Shown: in pieces, positions 1 through 7,937 of the stretch | Position numbering within the stretch: the first letter of the stretch is position 1 | How the letters are laid out: every line of letters begins with the position of its first letter | NCBI GenBank assembly: GCA_964514285.1 | Contig: CAZEQC010000094.1 | Span: 1 to 13,588 of the forward strand | DNA: 13,588 nt | Direction of reading: 5' to 3' | Origin: SKLM01 sp964514285 | Lineage (GTDB): Bacteria > Chloroflexota > Anaerolineae > B4-G1 | The notes under the pieces: model-generated | Seen by the model: only the letters and a program-made list of their open reading frames with translations | Database searches by the model: none | What the model was told of the DNA's origin: nothing | Program-made: the position numbers and the translations under genes

Positions 1-2
1 GT

Positions 3-167
3 CCCGTCGGCGACGGCACCAGCGTCCTGTCTGGCGTCGTCGCTGACCAGTCGGCGCTCCACGGGCTGTTGGCGAGGGTGCGCGACCTGGGGTTGGTTTT
101 GATCTCTGTCCAGCGGGTGGCAAACGACACCCGTTATAGACCGTTCGAAAGGAGTAGCGAGCGATGA
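3..167 (+). CDS. 3' end of a small uncharacterised protein (5' truncated by window edge)
   Basis: This reading frame is open from the left edge to a TGA at 165-167 and encodes the last 54 residues of a protein. The visible part contains the stretch DGTSVLSGVVADQSALHGLL followed by a predicted helix and a short hydrophobic strand. I recall the pattern 'DGT-x-L-x-G-x-V-x-DQ-x-ALHGLL-x-R-x-RDLGL-x-L-x-SV' from the C-termini of short hypothetical proteins common in Chloroflexota and Actinobacteria. No function is known to me and I assign none. Its stop overlaps the next gene's start as ATGA (164-167), so the two are probably translationally coupled. The last residues (after VAN) are charged and look less conserved, as expected of a tail that also contains the next gene's Shine-Dalgarno sequence. 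Confidence 0.7.
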   Translation, partial: PVGDGTSVLSGVVADQSALHGLLARVRDLGLVLISVQRVANDTRYRPFERSSER

Positions 168-736
168 AAGCAGTGATTCTTAACGGGATGGAGGCGGGCG
201 ACGCCTGGACCGCGGCCATCCAGGACGAGCTGGTGGCTGCCCTGGAGGAGAGGGCGTGGGACGTCGATCCCCTTGTCCTCCACGCGATCGACGTCAAGCC
301 GTGCGGCGGCTGTTTCGGCTGTTGGCTTCAGACGCCGGGCCGCTGCGTGATGCACGACACCGACGACGTTGCAGCCGCTGTGGTACAGAGCGATCTTATG
401 ATCTGGCTGACGCCGGTCAGGTTTGGTGGGTATGCCTCCCAGCTCAAGAAGGTTCTCGATCATCTCATCTGTCTCATCCTTCCCTTCTTCAAGACTGTGG
501 AGGGAGAGACCCATCACGTGCCGCGGTACGAGGAGCGCCCCGATCTCCTCGTGGTCGGCACACTGCCCCGGGCGGATGTCGAAAGCGAGGCTATCTTCAC
601 GGAACTGGCCGAGCGCAACGCCATCAACATGTCGGCGCCCCATCGGGCGGCCGGCGTGGTCGTGGAAGAAGACGGTTTGGACGCGGCTCAGGACAGGGTC
701 CGGGAGTTGCTGGTCGACGTGGAGGTGATGGGATGA
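164..736 (+). CDS. Flavodoxin-fold NAD(P)H-dependent oxidoreductase with a CX2CX2CX7C motif (iron-sulfur flavoprotein-like)
   Basis: A 190-residue protein with a flavodoxin-like alpha/beta pattern: an N-terminal strand (KAVILNG), a first helix, then four cysteines C47, C50, C53 and C61 spaced CX2CX2CX7C. In archaeal and bacterial iron-sulfur flavoproteins a compact motif of this form binds a [4Fe-4S] cluster next to FMN. It is followed by a DTDD segment and a TPVRFGGYASQLKKVLDHL segment, which matches the second FMN-binding loop of NADPH-dependent FMN reductases. The usual phosphate-binding loop (GSPR-x-x-SNT) is degenerate here (NGMEAGD, residues 7-13), so FMN binding is inferred. The product is soluble, with no signal peptide. 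AAAGGAG at 148-154 sits 9 nt before the ATG. The gene overlaps both neighbours by 4 nt. A plain FMN-dependent reductase without a cluster is the main alternative. Confidence 0.85.
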   Translation: MKAVILNGMEAGDAWTAAIQDELVAALEERAWDVDPLVLHAIDVKPCGGCFGCWLQTPGRCVMHDTDDVAAAVVQSDLMIWLTPVRFGGYASQLKKVLDHLICLILPFFKTVEGETHHVPRYEERPDLLVVGTLPRADVESEAIFTELAERNAINMSAPHRAAGVVVEEDGLDAAQDRVRELLVDVEVMG

Positions 737-1413
737 AGACACACTTGTTGGTTGGCAGCCCTCGTCGATCCAAGAGTGCGTCCGAGACGCTGGGCGCTTA
801 TCTCACGGATCGGCTCGAAGACCGCGGCGCCGACGTGGAGAAGCTGTACGTCTATCCGGCGCTCCGTTCCGAGGACAGGCTCCGTGCTCTCGTTGCCGCC
901 GCCGCCGAGGCCGATCTGCTGATCATCTCGGCGCCCCTCTACGTGGACTCGCTGCCGGCGGCGGTCACCGAGCTGTTGGAGGTGCTCTATGGCCGGCTCG
1001 ATCAGTACGCCCGTCCGGAGGAGCAGCGGCTGGTCGGCATCTCCAACTGCGGCTTCCCCGAGGCCGAGCAGAACGAGATCGCGCTGCGCATCTACCGCTG
1101 CTTCGCCCGCCAGGCTGGTTTCATCTGGGCGGGTGGGCTGGCTATGGGCGGTGGTGAGATGATCAAGGGCAAACCGTTGCTCGAATCCGAGGGTATGGCT
1201 CGCAACGTCATAGCGGCCCTCGACCTGGTCGCTGACGCTCTGGCTGAGGGCAGGTCGGTGCCGGAGGAGGCTGTGGATCTGATAGCTCAGCCCCTGATCT
1301 CCGCCTGGATCTATCGAACCATGGGCAACCTGGGCTGGCATATCCAGGCCCTGCAGAAGGGCACGTGGCGGCGCCTTCGCGCTCGACCCTGGAAGAGGAC
1401 GGGGAATACCTGA
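733..1413 (+). CDS. NAD(P)H-dependent FMN reductase-like flavoprotein
   Basis: A 226-residue flavodoxin-fold protein. MKTHLLVGSPRRSKSASETLG gives strand 1 and a good FMN phosphate-binding loop (G8-S-P-R, S17), and SAPLYVDSLPAAVTELLE (residues 66-83) is the loop that packs on the isoalloxazine ring, with Y70 positioned as in NADPH-dependent FMN reductases. There is no cysteine cluster, unlike the preceding gene, so the pair may have arisen by duplication and then split roles. The frame is open well upstream, to about 256, but the start is set by ATGA overlapping the previous stop (733-736) and by GGAGG at 721-725. The C-terminal third (ISAWIYRTMGNLGWHI onward) is longer than a minimal flavodoxin and ends in a basic tail. 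Substrate unknown. It ends 7 nt from a convergent gene, with no terminator visible. Confidence 0.87.
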   Translation: MKTHLLVGSPRRSKSASETLGAYLTDRLEDRGADVEKLYVYPALRSEDRLRALVAAAAEADLLIISAPLYVDSLPAAVTELLEVLYGRLDQYARPEEQRLVGISNCGFPEAEQNEIALRIYRCFARQAGFIWAGGLAMGGGEMIKGKPLLESEGMARNVIAALDLVADALAEGRSVPEEAVDLIAQPLISAWIYRTMGNLGWHIQALQKGTWRRLRARPWKRTGNT

Positions 1414-1420
1414 GCCGAGT

Positions 1421-2317
1421 CTATGCCGGCCAGGATCGCTCCCACGCCGAGCGGTTGTAGACCACCCGGAAGCCCAGGGAGAGGTAGAAGGGCATGTCCG
1501 TCCCGACGCAGGCCACGGTGGCACCCATGGCGCCGCAGCGCCGGATGCCCTCCAGCACGGCGGCCCGGCCCAGGCCCATGCGCCGATAGTCGGGATCGGT
1601 GGCCACCGGCTCCACGTAGGCGAGGGCGTGCACCGGCTCGTACCACATGCCGCCGTAGGAGACGAAGTGGCCATCCGGTGCCTCCACGACGAGTTGGAGA
1701 TCCTTGCGGTAGTTGGGGGCCGACTGCATGAACCTTCGATCCGCCAGGCCGCCCTCCGGCGGCTCGTCGCCGTGGTTGAAGCCCCGCCACAGGACACGGT
1801 CGACTTCGCGCAGGTTGTTGTCCTCGGCCAGGCTCTTCAATCGGAAGCCCTCGGGCACGGTGGGCGGCGGGAAGGGATCGGGGATAGGGAGGTGGGACAT
1901 CGGTTCGCTGCCGCCGCTCTTGGCGTACCCCCTCTCCGCCGCCAGGCGCTGGAAGGCATCGTCCCGGTCGTTGATGTACACACGGAGCCGCCTCACGCCG
2001 TCGCTGACGGTGCTAATCTGCTCCTCGGCATAGCTCAGCATCTCGCCTTTAAGGGCCGTGTGGGCGGGGTCGATCTCGATATAGGCGATCCCTATGGCGT
2101 GCTCCGGGTGGGCGACGCCGACGATTCTCCCCGCCTCCTCCCAGACCCCGATGGCGCTCAAGTCGACGTCCCGGATCAGCGGATGGTAGTGCATATACTC
2201 CCAGCGGGGCTGCACCCAGTTGACGTGCCCGCCTCCCTCGTCGTAGGTCCTCACCAGGAATCGTCCGATCCGCTCGTAGTCGGCGGCATGGGTGTAACGT
2301 CTGAGTGTGGGGCTCAT
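1421..2317 (-). CDS. GNAT-family N-acetyltransferase, tandem two-domain type
   Basis: A 298-residue protein with the length of two GNAT domains. The C-terminal half (about 155-298) has a recognisable acetyl-CoA pyrophosphate-binding motif, residues 245-250 (R-R-M-G-L-G, followed by RAAVLEGIRR), preceded by strand 4 (YVEPVATDPDY) and followed by the typical FYLSLGFRVVY segment. The N-terminal half (about 5-145) has the overall pattern, including a late FQRLAAERGYAKSG segment, but lacks a clear R-x-x-G-x-G motif and is probably catalytically silent or structural. Tandem GNATs such as MshD show the same one-active, one-degenerate design. The acceptor substrate cannot be read from sequence. It is the last gene of the four-gene minus-strand run. 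AAGGAG lies just upstream of the ATG, which overlaps the preceding stop by 4 nt. Confidence 0.88.
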   Translation of the reverse strand: MSPTLRRYTHAADYERIGRFLVRTYDEGGGHVNWVQPRWEYMHYHPLIRDVDLSAIGVWEEAGRIVGVAHPEHAIGIAYIEIDPAHTALKGEMLSYAEEQISTVSDGVRRLRVYINDRDDAFQRLAAERGYAKSGGSEPMSHLPIPDPFPPPTVPEGFRLKSLAEDNNLREVDRVLWRGFNHGDEPPEGGLADRRFMQSAPNYRKDLQLVVEAPDGHFVSYGGMWYEPVHALAYVEPVATDPDYRRMGLGRAAVLEGIRRCGAMGATVACVGTDMPFYLSLGFRVVYNRSAWERSWPA

Positions 2318-3210
2318 GGCTCTCCTTCGTGGGCCGCGGGCGAACCGCGGCTGGGTTGATGCTTAGGCTGCTGCGTTGAGGTGTCCGACCGAGACCGTCC
2401 TCGGACGGCCCCCGTGATCAGGAAGGGCACCACGATGCAGCACGGCAGGACGTTCATCAAGACACCGGTGAAGAGGTAGGGGAAGGCCGAGACAACGGAC
2501 GTGTCTACGGCGTTTATCCAGGCGTGCAGGAGAATCGTCAGCAACGCGCTCTCCGTGTTGTCGTATACCCATGTGAAGAGGAAGGTCCAGCCCAGTATTC
2601 TCGCCGCCCCCATGATCTCCACCGCTGCGATGAAGCCCAGATCAGCCATCGTCGTGCCGGATGAAGCGTACTTGGCCAGGGCATACGGCAGGTGCCAGAG
2701 CGCCCACAGAGCGCCCAGGATCCAGCTGGATCTGACGGGGGTCAAGCGCTCCTCCAGCTTGGGGAGGGCGTAGCCTCGCCATCCCGGCTCTTCAAGGCCT
2801 CCGGCGAGGAGTTGGCCCGGCAGGAGTAGGATCGGCTCGTAGAGCTGGCCGATCGCCGTCAGGCGGTTCTGCCAAGAGCCCACAAATGGCAGACTGAGGC
2901 CTACCGCGAGGGCGTTCACGGCCACGGGGAGGAAGAACACGATCGCGTACCACCGCGCCCCTACGCGCCACTTGGTGCTTCGGCGCCACAGGTCGCGAAG
3001 GCCGGGGAGGCCCTCGCTCACCCCACTGACGACCAGGGCGGCCAGAAGGGGGCCGTAGACCGCCAGCGATGGGAGGACGGAGAGGATCTGCCTTTGCTGG
3101 GAGGGGTTCAGCAACATGGGCAGCATACAGAGCCAGGTGATACCGTTCGCCAGCAGGAAGAACCCGACCAGCGGATGTCGGCGCAGCCGATGGAGGGCGC
3201 GTGGCATCAT
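2314..3210 (-). CDS. CPBP-family intramembrane metalloprotease (CAAX protease/Rce1-like)
   Basis: A 298-residue multi-pass membrane protein with hydrophobic segments at about 12-33, 46-64, 86-110, 125-138, 162-178, 200-218, 222-236 and 244-268. The CPBP catalytic motifs are present in order: EExxxR as E140-E-P-G-W-R145, the second motif LWHLP with H173, and HAWIN (H229 and N233). These residues form the glutamate/histidine active site of type II CAAX prenyl proteases. Bacterial members act on unknown substrates, often in bacteriocin self-immunity or membrane protein processing. The N-terminal ~10 residues and C-terminal ~30 residues are polar and cytosolic-like. Start and stop each overlap a neighbour as ATGA, so it belongs to the same transcript as the nitrilase and GNAT genes. 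A second ATG lies directly after the chosen one, and either would give essentially the same protein. Confidence 0.92.
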   Translation of the reverse strand: MMPRALHRLRRHPLVGFFLLANGITWLCMLPMLLNPSQQRQILSVLPSLAVYGPLLAALVVSGVSEGLPGLRDLWRRSTKWRVGARWYAIVFFLPVAVNALAVGLSLPFVGSWQNRLTAIGQLYEPILLLPGQLLAGGLEEPGWRGYALPKLEERLTPVRSSWILGALWALWHLPYALAKYASSGTTMADLGFIAAVEIMGAARILGWTFLFTWVYDNTESALLTILLHAWINAVDTSVVSAFPYLFTGVLMNVLPCCIVVPFLITGAVRGRSRSDTSTQQPKHQPSRGSPAAHEGEP

Positions 3211-4091
3211 AGGCGCCGCCTTGCGTCGTCTCGGATGAACGGCTGCTCAACCTCCGAAGACGTTAGTGGAGCGTAGCTGCGCGGCTTCCGGTAGGCGTTT
3301 CCCCAAACCTCCTGCTGGCGCCAGGCTCGGAGCCTCGCTATGTCGAACGCGGCGACGTACACGCCTTCCTCCTCTCCCGCCTCGACCACGCAGGTGTCCC
3401 TTGGGCCGTCATCGTCAAAGGCCATCCCGTCGAAGGCCACGGAATGGCCATTCTCCTGGGGGGCGGCGTAGTTCGCCATGGCCACGCCCACCATGTTCTC
3501 GAAGGCCCGTGCTCTGAACTGCCCGATGCGGTTCGCCTCCAGCTGGCAGGCGTTGGGCGTCAGGATCAGCTCGGCCCCCTTCAGCATCAGGATCCGGGCG
3601 CTCTCTGGGAACTCCCGATCGAAACAGATCATCGCCCCCATCGTCACTTCGCCCTCCTCCGTGTCCAACCGGCAGACGTGGAAGCCGTCCCCAGGCGTCA
3701 GGCAGGCCTCCTTATCGAAGTCGCAGGTGTGCACCTTGGCGTAGCTCATCAGTATCTGGCCTTGGCGGTCGATCAGCGAGAGGGTGTTCCTCGGCGCGCC
3801 CTCCCATCGCTCCAGATAGGTGAGGGCGATGGCCATATGGAGCTCCCGGGCCAGGGCCTGGAAGTGCGCGACGAAGGCGTCCTCCGGGCCGATGGCGTGG
3901 GCCAGCCAGGCCTCCCGCTCGTCGGCTCGGGAGGGATCGGGAAGCGTGTATCCCACGTTCCACATCTCTGGGAAGAGCGCCACGTCGGCGCCCAGGTCTC
4001 GGGCCCGCCGACAGTACGCCTCCCCTTTTGTCAGGTTCGCCTCCTGGTCCCAACCGGAGGCCGTCATCTGGAGCAGCGCCACGCTGGTCAT
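3207..4091 (-). CDS. Carbon-nitrogen hydrolase (nitrilase superfamily amidohydrolase)
   Basis: A 294-residue protein of the usual length for the family, with the complete Glu-Lys-Cys catalytic triad: E42 in LFPEMWN, K119 in SYAKVHTCDF and C156 in MICFDREFPES. The last motif is the nucleophile elbow. The fold is cytosolic, with no signal peptide. Family members hydrolyse nitriles or, more often, amides such as N-carbamoyl compounds, omega-amides or polyamine precursors. Residues after K119 (VHTCDFDKEACLTPGD) resemble amidase and carbamoylputrescine amidase branches rather than true nitrilases, but I would not name a substrate. It starts 3 nt after the stop of the large secreted glycosidase gene and overlaps the downstream CPBP gene by 4 nt, so co-transcription is very likely. 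Confidence 0.92.
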   Translation of the reverse strand: MTSVALLQMTASGWDQEANLTKGEAYCRRARDLGADVALFPEMWNVGYTLPDPSRADEREAWLAHAIGPEDAFVAHFQALARELHMAIALTYLERWEGAPRNTLSLIDRQGQILMSYAKVHTCDFDKEACLTPGDGFHVCRLDTEEGEVTMGAMICFDREFPESARILMLKGAELILTPNACQLEANRIGQFRARAFENMVGVAMANYAAPQENGHSVAFDGMAFDDDGPRDTCVVEAGEEEGVYVAAFDIARLRAWRQQEVWGNAYRKPRSYAPLTSSEVEQPFIRDDARRRL

Positions 4092-4094
4092 CGA

Positions 4095-7000
4095 TCAGTT
4101 CTCTCCCCAGCACGAGGCGACGATCATGATGTCGATCACGTCGATCACGTCGTCGCGGTTGAAGTCGTACGCCTCGTCATAGCCGTCGTCACCCTTCTGC
4201 CGCCGCCAGAGATGGGCCACGGTCTGGATGTCCATGCCGTCCACGTCTCCGTCGCCGTTCACGTCGGCTCGCTGACAGACGTCCACGTCTTGGAGGACGA
4301 TTCCGTCCATCGGCTGGAGCGCGACCTGCTCGACCGGCGAGCCGTCGTTGTACCGAGCCTGGGAGCGGACGTGCAGCGCATCGGCGATGCAGGGAGCGTC
4401 CCCCTCACATAGCAGGCGAACGTGGGGCTGGTCGTCCGGTTCCAGCGGCACCGCGGCGATGGTGTGCCACTGGTCGCCGCCCTCTCGCTGGTCAAGGGTG
4501 GCCTCCGCCACCGCCTCGCCTCCCGCGACGACCTGGTAGATCGCAGCGTCGCTCCAACCGGCGGCCTCAGGCGCCGCCGGCCACCAGGCCGTGATGGTGT
4601 ACGTGTCCGAGGCCTGGATGGGCAGGTCCCAGCGGACCTGGCCATCGCTTCCCTCGCGGCAGCTCGCACCCCAGTCGTGGTAGAACGGGCCGCTGGCTTG
4701 CCACACCCCGCTGTCGTAGGTCCGCGTGATCCAGGTTCCGGTGGTGGTGGAGAAGGCCGGGTCGGCGTCGTCCACGATCGTTTCGTAGAGGGGCGCCTGA
4801 TCCCCCGTCAGGCGGCGGTAGCCGGAGCCGACCTCGACCGTTCGGGTCTCCCGGGTGCCGTTGAGCAGGACCAGCCCGCCGGTGAAGGCCCGCCGGTAGA
4901 CGTCGGGTGGGTGCTCGCTCAGACGCACGTCGTCCAGCCAGACCGTCCCCGCGCTCGCCCCGACCATGAGCTGGATGCAGGCGTCGTCCGCGGTGGCGTT
5001 GGCCCGGAAGGTAACGGTGTAAGGTTGCCACACGGTGTCGAGCGTCACCTGCCGCCAGAGGCCGTAGTTGTCCCAGTTGGGGCTGCCCTTCTGCGCGCTC
5101 AGACTGATGGGCCGGGCGTGGTCCCCCTTGGCCCAGAAGGTCAGGTCGTAGGCCTGGCCCTCCTGCAGGGAGCGGTCGCACTGGGCGAGGTCGACGTGCC
5201 AGTCGACGCCGGAGGTGGCCGTCACGTCTATGCGCGCGGAGGCCGTGTCCGACGCGGCGGTGGAGGTATCCCGCGTCACGTCGGCCGCGCAGCCGGCGTC
5301 GGTGTTGACCCAGAAGTCCCAGGGATCGGCGACGGCGTCCTCGAAGCCGCCGTTCTCGATCTGATTCACGGGCGGCGGCCCGCCCAGATCCACCCGCTCC
5401 GCCGGACCGAGGGGGTAGCCCAGGTCGGTGTCCAGCTCGTCGTACCACCAATCGTTGCCGTGCCAGGTGTCGCCGAACTCGTGGGCGAAGTAGCCATCGT
5501 TCATCAGCGTCAGCGCCAGGCCGAAGCGCATCCACGGGCCGTAGTCGCGGGCGAACGTCAGCGTCGACGTGGGGATCTTGTCCCAGGGCGCGTAGTCGTA
5601 CCCGTAGGCGATCTCGTCCAGCGGCGAGGACTCGATCATCGTCACCGGCGGAACCTTGGCCAGCGCCAGCCAGTCCCCGTAGCGGCCCCACAGATCGCCG
5701 AAGGCCATCTCTCCCTCGATCACGTCTGCCGTCCAGAAGCCGATGCTGATGCCGTTGAACAGCTCGGCGATGCCCGGCTCGTGGACGTTCATCGCGTGGC
5801 CGCTGATGATGGCATCGGGCATCAGCTGGCGGAAGGTCTCGATCTCGTGGAGGACGCCCGCCTTCCAGGCCGCGTCCAACGCGTCGGGATCATCGGGCAA
5901 GCCGTCCTCGTCGGCGTCGATCTGAACCTCGTTCCCGTAGATGTCCTCCTCCAGCCAGGACTGGCTGGTGAAGACGTTGTCGAAGAATACCCCGTCGGCC
6001 ATCAGGTCGCAGTCGAGAAGGGTCTGGTAGGCCACGTCCGCCTGGTGCTCCGCCACGTACGGCTTGGTCAGGTTGAGACGGTAAGAGCCGGGCCAGACCT
6101 CGATTCTGTTCCCGTTCACGTCCCTCAGGTAGTAGTCGTCCGGCAGTCCGGGGTGCTCAACCGCGTTGATGGAGGTTAGGATCCGGATGTGGGGGTTGAG
6201 CTGGCGCAGCTGGGCCATCTGATCCGCGGTCAGGCCGTCGGCTCCCAGGAGCAGATCCTGCCGTGCCAGGTGAGGGAGGCCCTTCTCGGCCAGCCCCCAC
6301 CAGCCCCACAGGTTCCCGGTGCGCGGGAAGGGCGGGTCGACGCCCGAGAGCACCCGCACGTGCGTGGAACGCTCGCAGGCGTCGGGGTCCCGGCTGGATG
6401 GGGGAACGTCAGCGCAGCGCACGTAGAACCGGCGGTCGTCCAGGTCGCTGAGGCCCTCCACGACGGTGGCGTGGCTCGTGGTTCCCTGGCCCTGCTGGAA
6501 GACGTGGGGCATGGCGGCGTAGGCGGTCTCCGGATCCCCGCTCCAGCGGCAGTCGGCCGGGGCGGTGGTGTTGAGATGGAGCGTGACGGAGACCGTGCCG
6601 GCGGATAGGAGGCGGGGTGCAGGACCCAGCGGCCCCAAGGGGGGCTCGGCGATGGTCACGCCGGCGCTGGCCGGCGCGCCGCAGGCGCCGGTATCGTCAC
6701 ACGGCGTCAGCTCGAAGGTCACCGCGTCTCCTACGGCGGCCTGGCCGGGCGGCAGGACCACCTCGTCGTGTGGCGCCGGCCCGCCCCGGTCGTAGGCTAC
6801 CGCGATCTCCTCGGCGCCGAGGGCGCGGCGGCTCAACCGCACGTCGTCGTAGGCGGCGTCCATCACCCCCCAGCTTTCGGCGCTCCCCAGGTAGAAGATG
6901 TCGGCGCTGCCGGTCAGCGCGGGGAAGCTCCCCTCGGCTGCCAGCGCGCCGTCGTAGTAGACGGCCTGGCGGTCGGCGTCGGCGGACCAAGTGGCGGCGA

Positions 7001-7649
7001 CGTGATGCCACTCGCCAGCGCGCCAGCCCGGCGGCGCGGGCCAGGTGCCGTAGTAGCTCCCCTCATGCCGGCTGGTGATGATCACCCGATCGGCGTTGAC
7101 CTCCACGTAGAGCTGGTGCTCGTCGTCGATGACGTAGGAGAAGAGGCGGGGATAGTCGTCGTACGCGGGAGCGTTCAGGTCATACGCAAGCTTGATCCAC
7201 ATCTCGACGGTGCCCTCGTCGGGGTCAACGTTCCCGGCGGCGAGGTAAGCCAGCCGGCTGTCGGCAGCCTCGCTGGTCTGCACCGCCTGGTCGAAGCGAC
7301 CGCCGACGAACGCCAGACCCTGGGTCAGCGTCGGGGCCTGGCCGTCGCTGCTCAAAGGGCTGCCGTCCATGGGCAGCAGCAGGCTCTGGGGCACGTCTCC
7401 GGCCGTGATCTCGGCGCCGTTCACCAGCCAGCGGTAGGTGCTGACGCCCTCCGAGTCGCCGTCGGGATCGTCGAAGGTGGCGCTGCCGCGGAGCGTGACG
7501 TCGGCGTAGGCCTCGGACGGCTGCAGCGCCGCGGTTGCCGCCGGTGGGGAGGCGGCTCCTTCGCCCCACGTCGGGAGAACGACGAGCAAGGAGAGCGCAG
7601 CAATGGCAGCGATGAGAGGCAGCGAAACAATCAGTCGTCTCTTCAACAT
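4095..7649 (-). CDS. Secreted multidomain glycosidase-like protein: LamG, putative GH barrel, CBM4/9, golvesin-like domain, dockerin
   Basis: An 1184-residue exported protein. Signal peptide at about 1-30 (basic MLKRR, hydrophobic core 7-26). A PKD/Ig-like segment at about 45-95. A LamG/concanavalin A-like domain at about 105-285 (GTVEMWIK, GEWHHVAATW, YLGSAESW, YDDVRLSRRALGAEEI). A linker with a beta-sandwich at about 295-435. A TIM-barrel region at about 445-750 resembling the hypothetical glycosyl hydrolase families, with D552/D557 in ADGVFFDNVF and E673 in VTMIESS as candidate catalytic or binding acids. A CBM4/9-like module at about 762-912 (ENGGFED, VWLDDVRLSE). A short beta segment at 917-955 that looks like the barrel's C-terminal sheet. 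A golvesin C-terminal-like domain at about 962-1096. Finally a type I dockerin at about 1126-1184 with two calcium loops starting at D1129 and D1162. The ATG at 7649 is chosen over one 33 nt upstream because GGAAGGAAG immediately precedes it and the signal peptide then starts correctly. It likely attacks polysaccharide outside the cell. Confidence 0.88.
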   Translation of the reverse strand: MLKRRLIVSLPLIAAIAALSLLVVLPTWGEGAASPPAATAALQPSEAYADVTLRGSATFDDPDGDSEGVSTYRWLVNGAEITAGDVPQSLLLPMDGSPLSSDGQAPTLTQGLAFVGGRFDQAVQTSEAADSRLAYLAAGNVDPDEGTVEMWIKLAYDLNAPAYDDYPRLFSYVIDDEHQLYVEVNADRVIITSRHEGSYYGTWPAPPGWRAGEWHHVAATWSADADRQAVYYDGALAAEGSFPALTGSADIFYLGSAESWGVMDAAYDDVRLSRRALGAEEIAVAYDRGGPAPHDEVVLPPGQAAVGDAVTFELTPCDDTGACGAPASAGVTIAEPPLGPLGPAPRLLSAGTVSVTLHLNTTAPADCRWSGDPETAYAAMPHVFQQGQGTTSHATVVEGLSDLDDRRFYVRCADVPPSSRDPDACERSTHVRVLSGVDPPFPRTGNLWGWWGLAEKGLPHLARQDLLLGADGLTADQMAQLRQLNPHIRILTSINAVEHPGLPDDYYLRDVNGNRIEVWPGSYRLNLTKPYVAEHQADVAYQTLLDCDLMADGVFFDNVFTSQSWLEEDIYGNEVQIDADEDGLPDDPDALDAAWKAGVLHEIETFRQLMPDAIISGHAMNVHEPGIAELFNGISIGFWTADVIEGEMAFGDLWGRYGDWLALAKVPPVTMIESSPLDEIAYGYDYAPWDKIPTSTLTFARDYGPWMRFGLALTLMNDGYFAHEFGDTWHGNDWWYDELDTDLGYPLGPAERVDLGGPPPVNQIENGGFEDAVADPWDFWVNTDAGCAADVTRDTSTAASDTASARIDVTATSGVDWHVDLAQCDRSLQEGQAYDLTFWAKGDHARPISLSAQKGSPNWDNYGLWRQVTLDTVWQPYTVTFRANATADDACIQLMVGASAGTVWLDDVRLSEHPPDVYRRAFTGGLVLLNGTRETRTVEVGSGYRRLTGDQAPLYETIVDDADPAFSTTTGTWITRTYDSGVWQASGPFYHDWGASCREGSDGQVRWDLPIQASDTYTITAWWPAAPEAAGWSDAAIYQVVAGGEAVAEATLDQREGGDQWHTIAAVPLEPDDQPHVRLLCEGDAPCIADALHVRSQARYNDGSPVEQVALQPMDGIVLQDVDVCQRADVNGDGDVDGMDIQTVAHLWRRQKGDDGYDEAYDFNRDDVIDVIDIMIVASCWGEN

Positions 7650-7872
7650 GCTTCCTTCCCTTCTCCCCATTCGTCCCCGCATCCGGCATCCCCGATGGGC
7701 CGCTGGCGCATTCTACGTCAGGATGGCCGGACCTGCAACCTGGGTGACAACGATCCCCCCTCACCTTGGGCTGAGGCTGTCGCTACGTCGGCGCCTCTCT
7801 TCTCCCGGCGGCCAAGCGTTTAAATAGCTTTCTAATAAGTCTGTTACGAGCCATAAAGATCACGTTGGTATC

Positions 7873-7899
7873 CTAAAGGTGAGCGAGATGGCCCTTTAG
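7873..7899. repeat. 7-bp inverted repeat in the divergent spacer
   Basis: CTAAAGG at 7873-7879 and its reverse complement CCTTTAG at 7893-7899 are separated by 13 nt. It lies in the 288-bp spacer between the divergent glycosidase and response-regulator genes, 39 nt before the regulator's start. It could be an operator or a leader hairpin. There is no T-run, so a terminator is unlikely. The rest of the spacer has an AT-rich patch around 7815-7860 but no convincing -35/-10 pair on either strand. Confidence 0.35.
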
Positions 7900-7937
7900 A
7901 CTAGCTTGTTGATTGACTTGGACAGCCGAGGATGGGA

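Noticed and set aside
134..742. 202-codon open frame on the minus strand
   Set aside because: It is antisense to the flavoprotein gene, which has the family motifs, a ribosome site and coupled overlaps. The reverse frame has no recognisable domain and is typical of GC-rich shadow frames.
688..1797. 369-codon minus-strand frame
   Set aside because: It spans parts of two real genes in the wrong frame, and the GNAT gene in another frame shows the conserved motifs.
4127..4160. Short direct repeat GTCGATCAC
   Set aside because: It is explained by the repeated codons of the dockerin loop (VIDVID), not a separate element.
3444..4412. 322-codon plus-strand frame
   Set aside because: Antisense shadow of the nitrilase and the dockerin end; no recognisable fold.
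4422..6179. 585-codon open frame on the plus strand
   Set aside because: It lies entirely antisense to the secreted glycosidase; its composition (V, G, R, D rich, no motifs) is what the reverse complement of that gene yields.
6768..7823. 351-codon plus-strand frame covering the glycosidase 5' end and the divergent spacer
   Set aside because: Antisense to the signal peptide and LamG region, no domain, and no ribosome site at its start.
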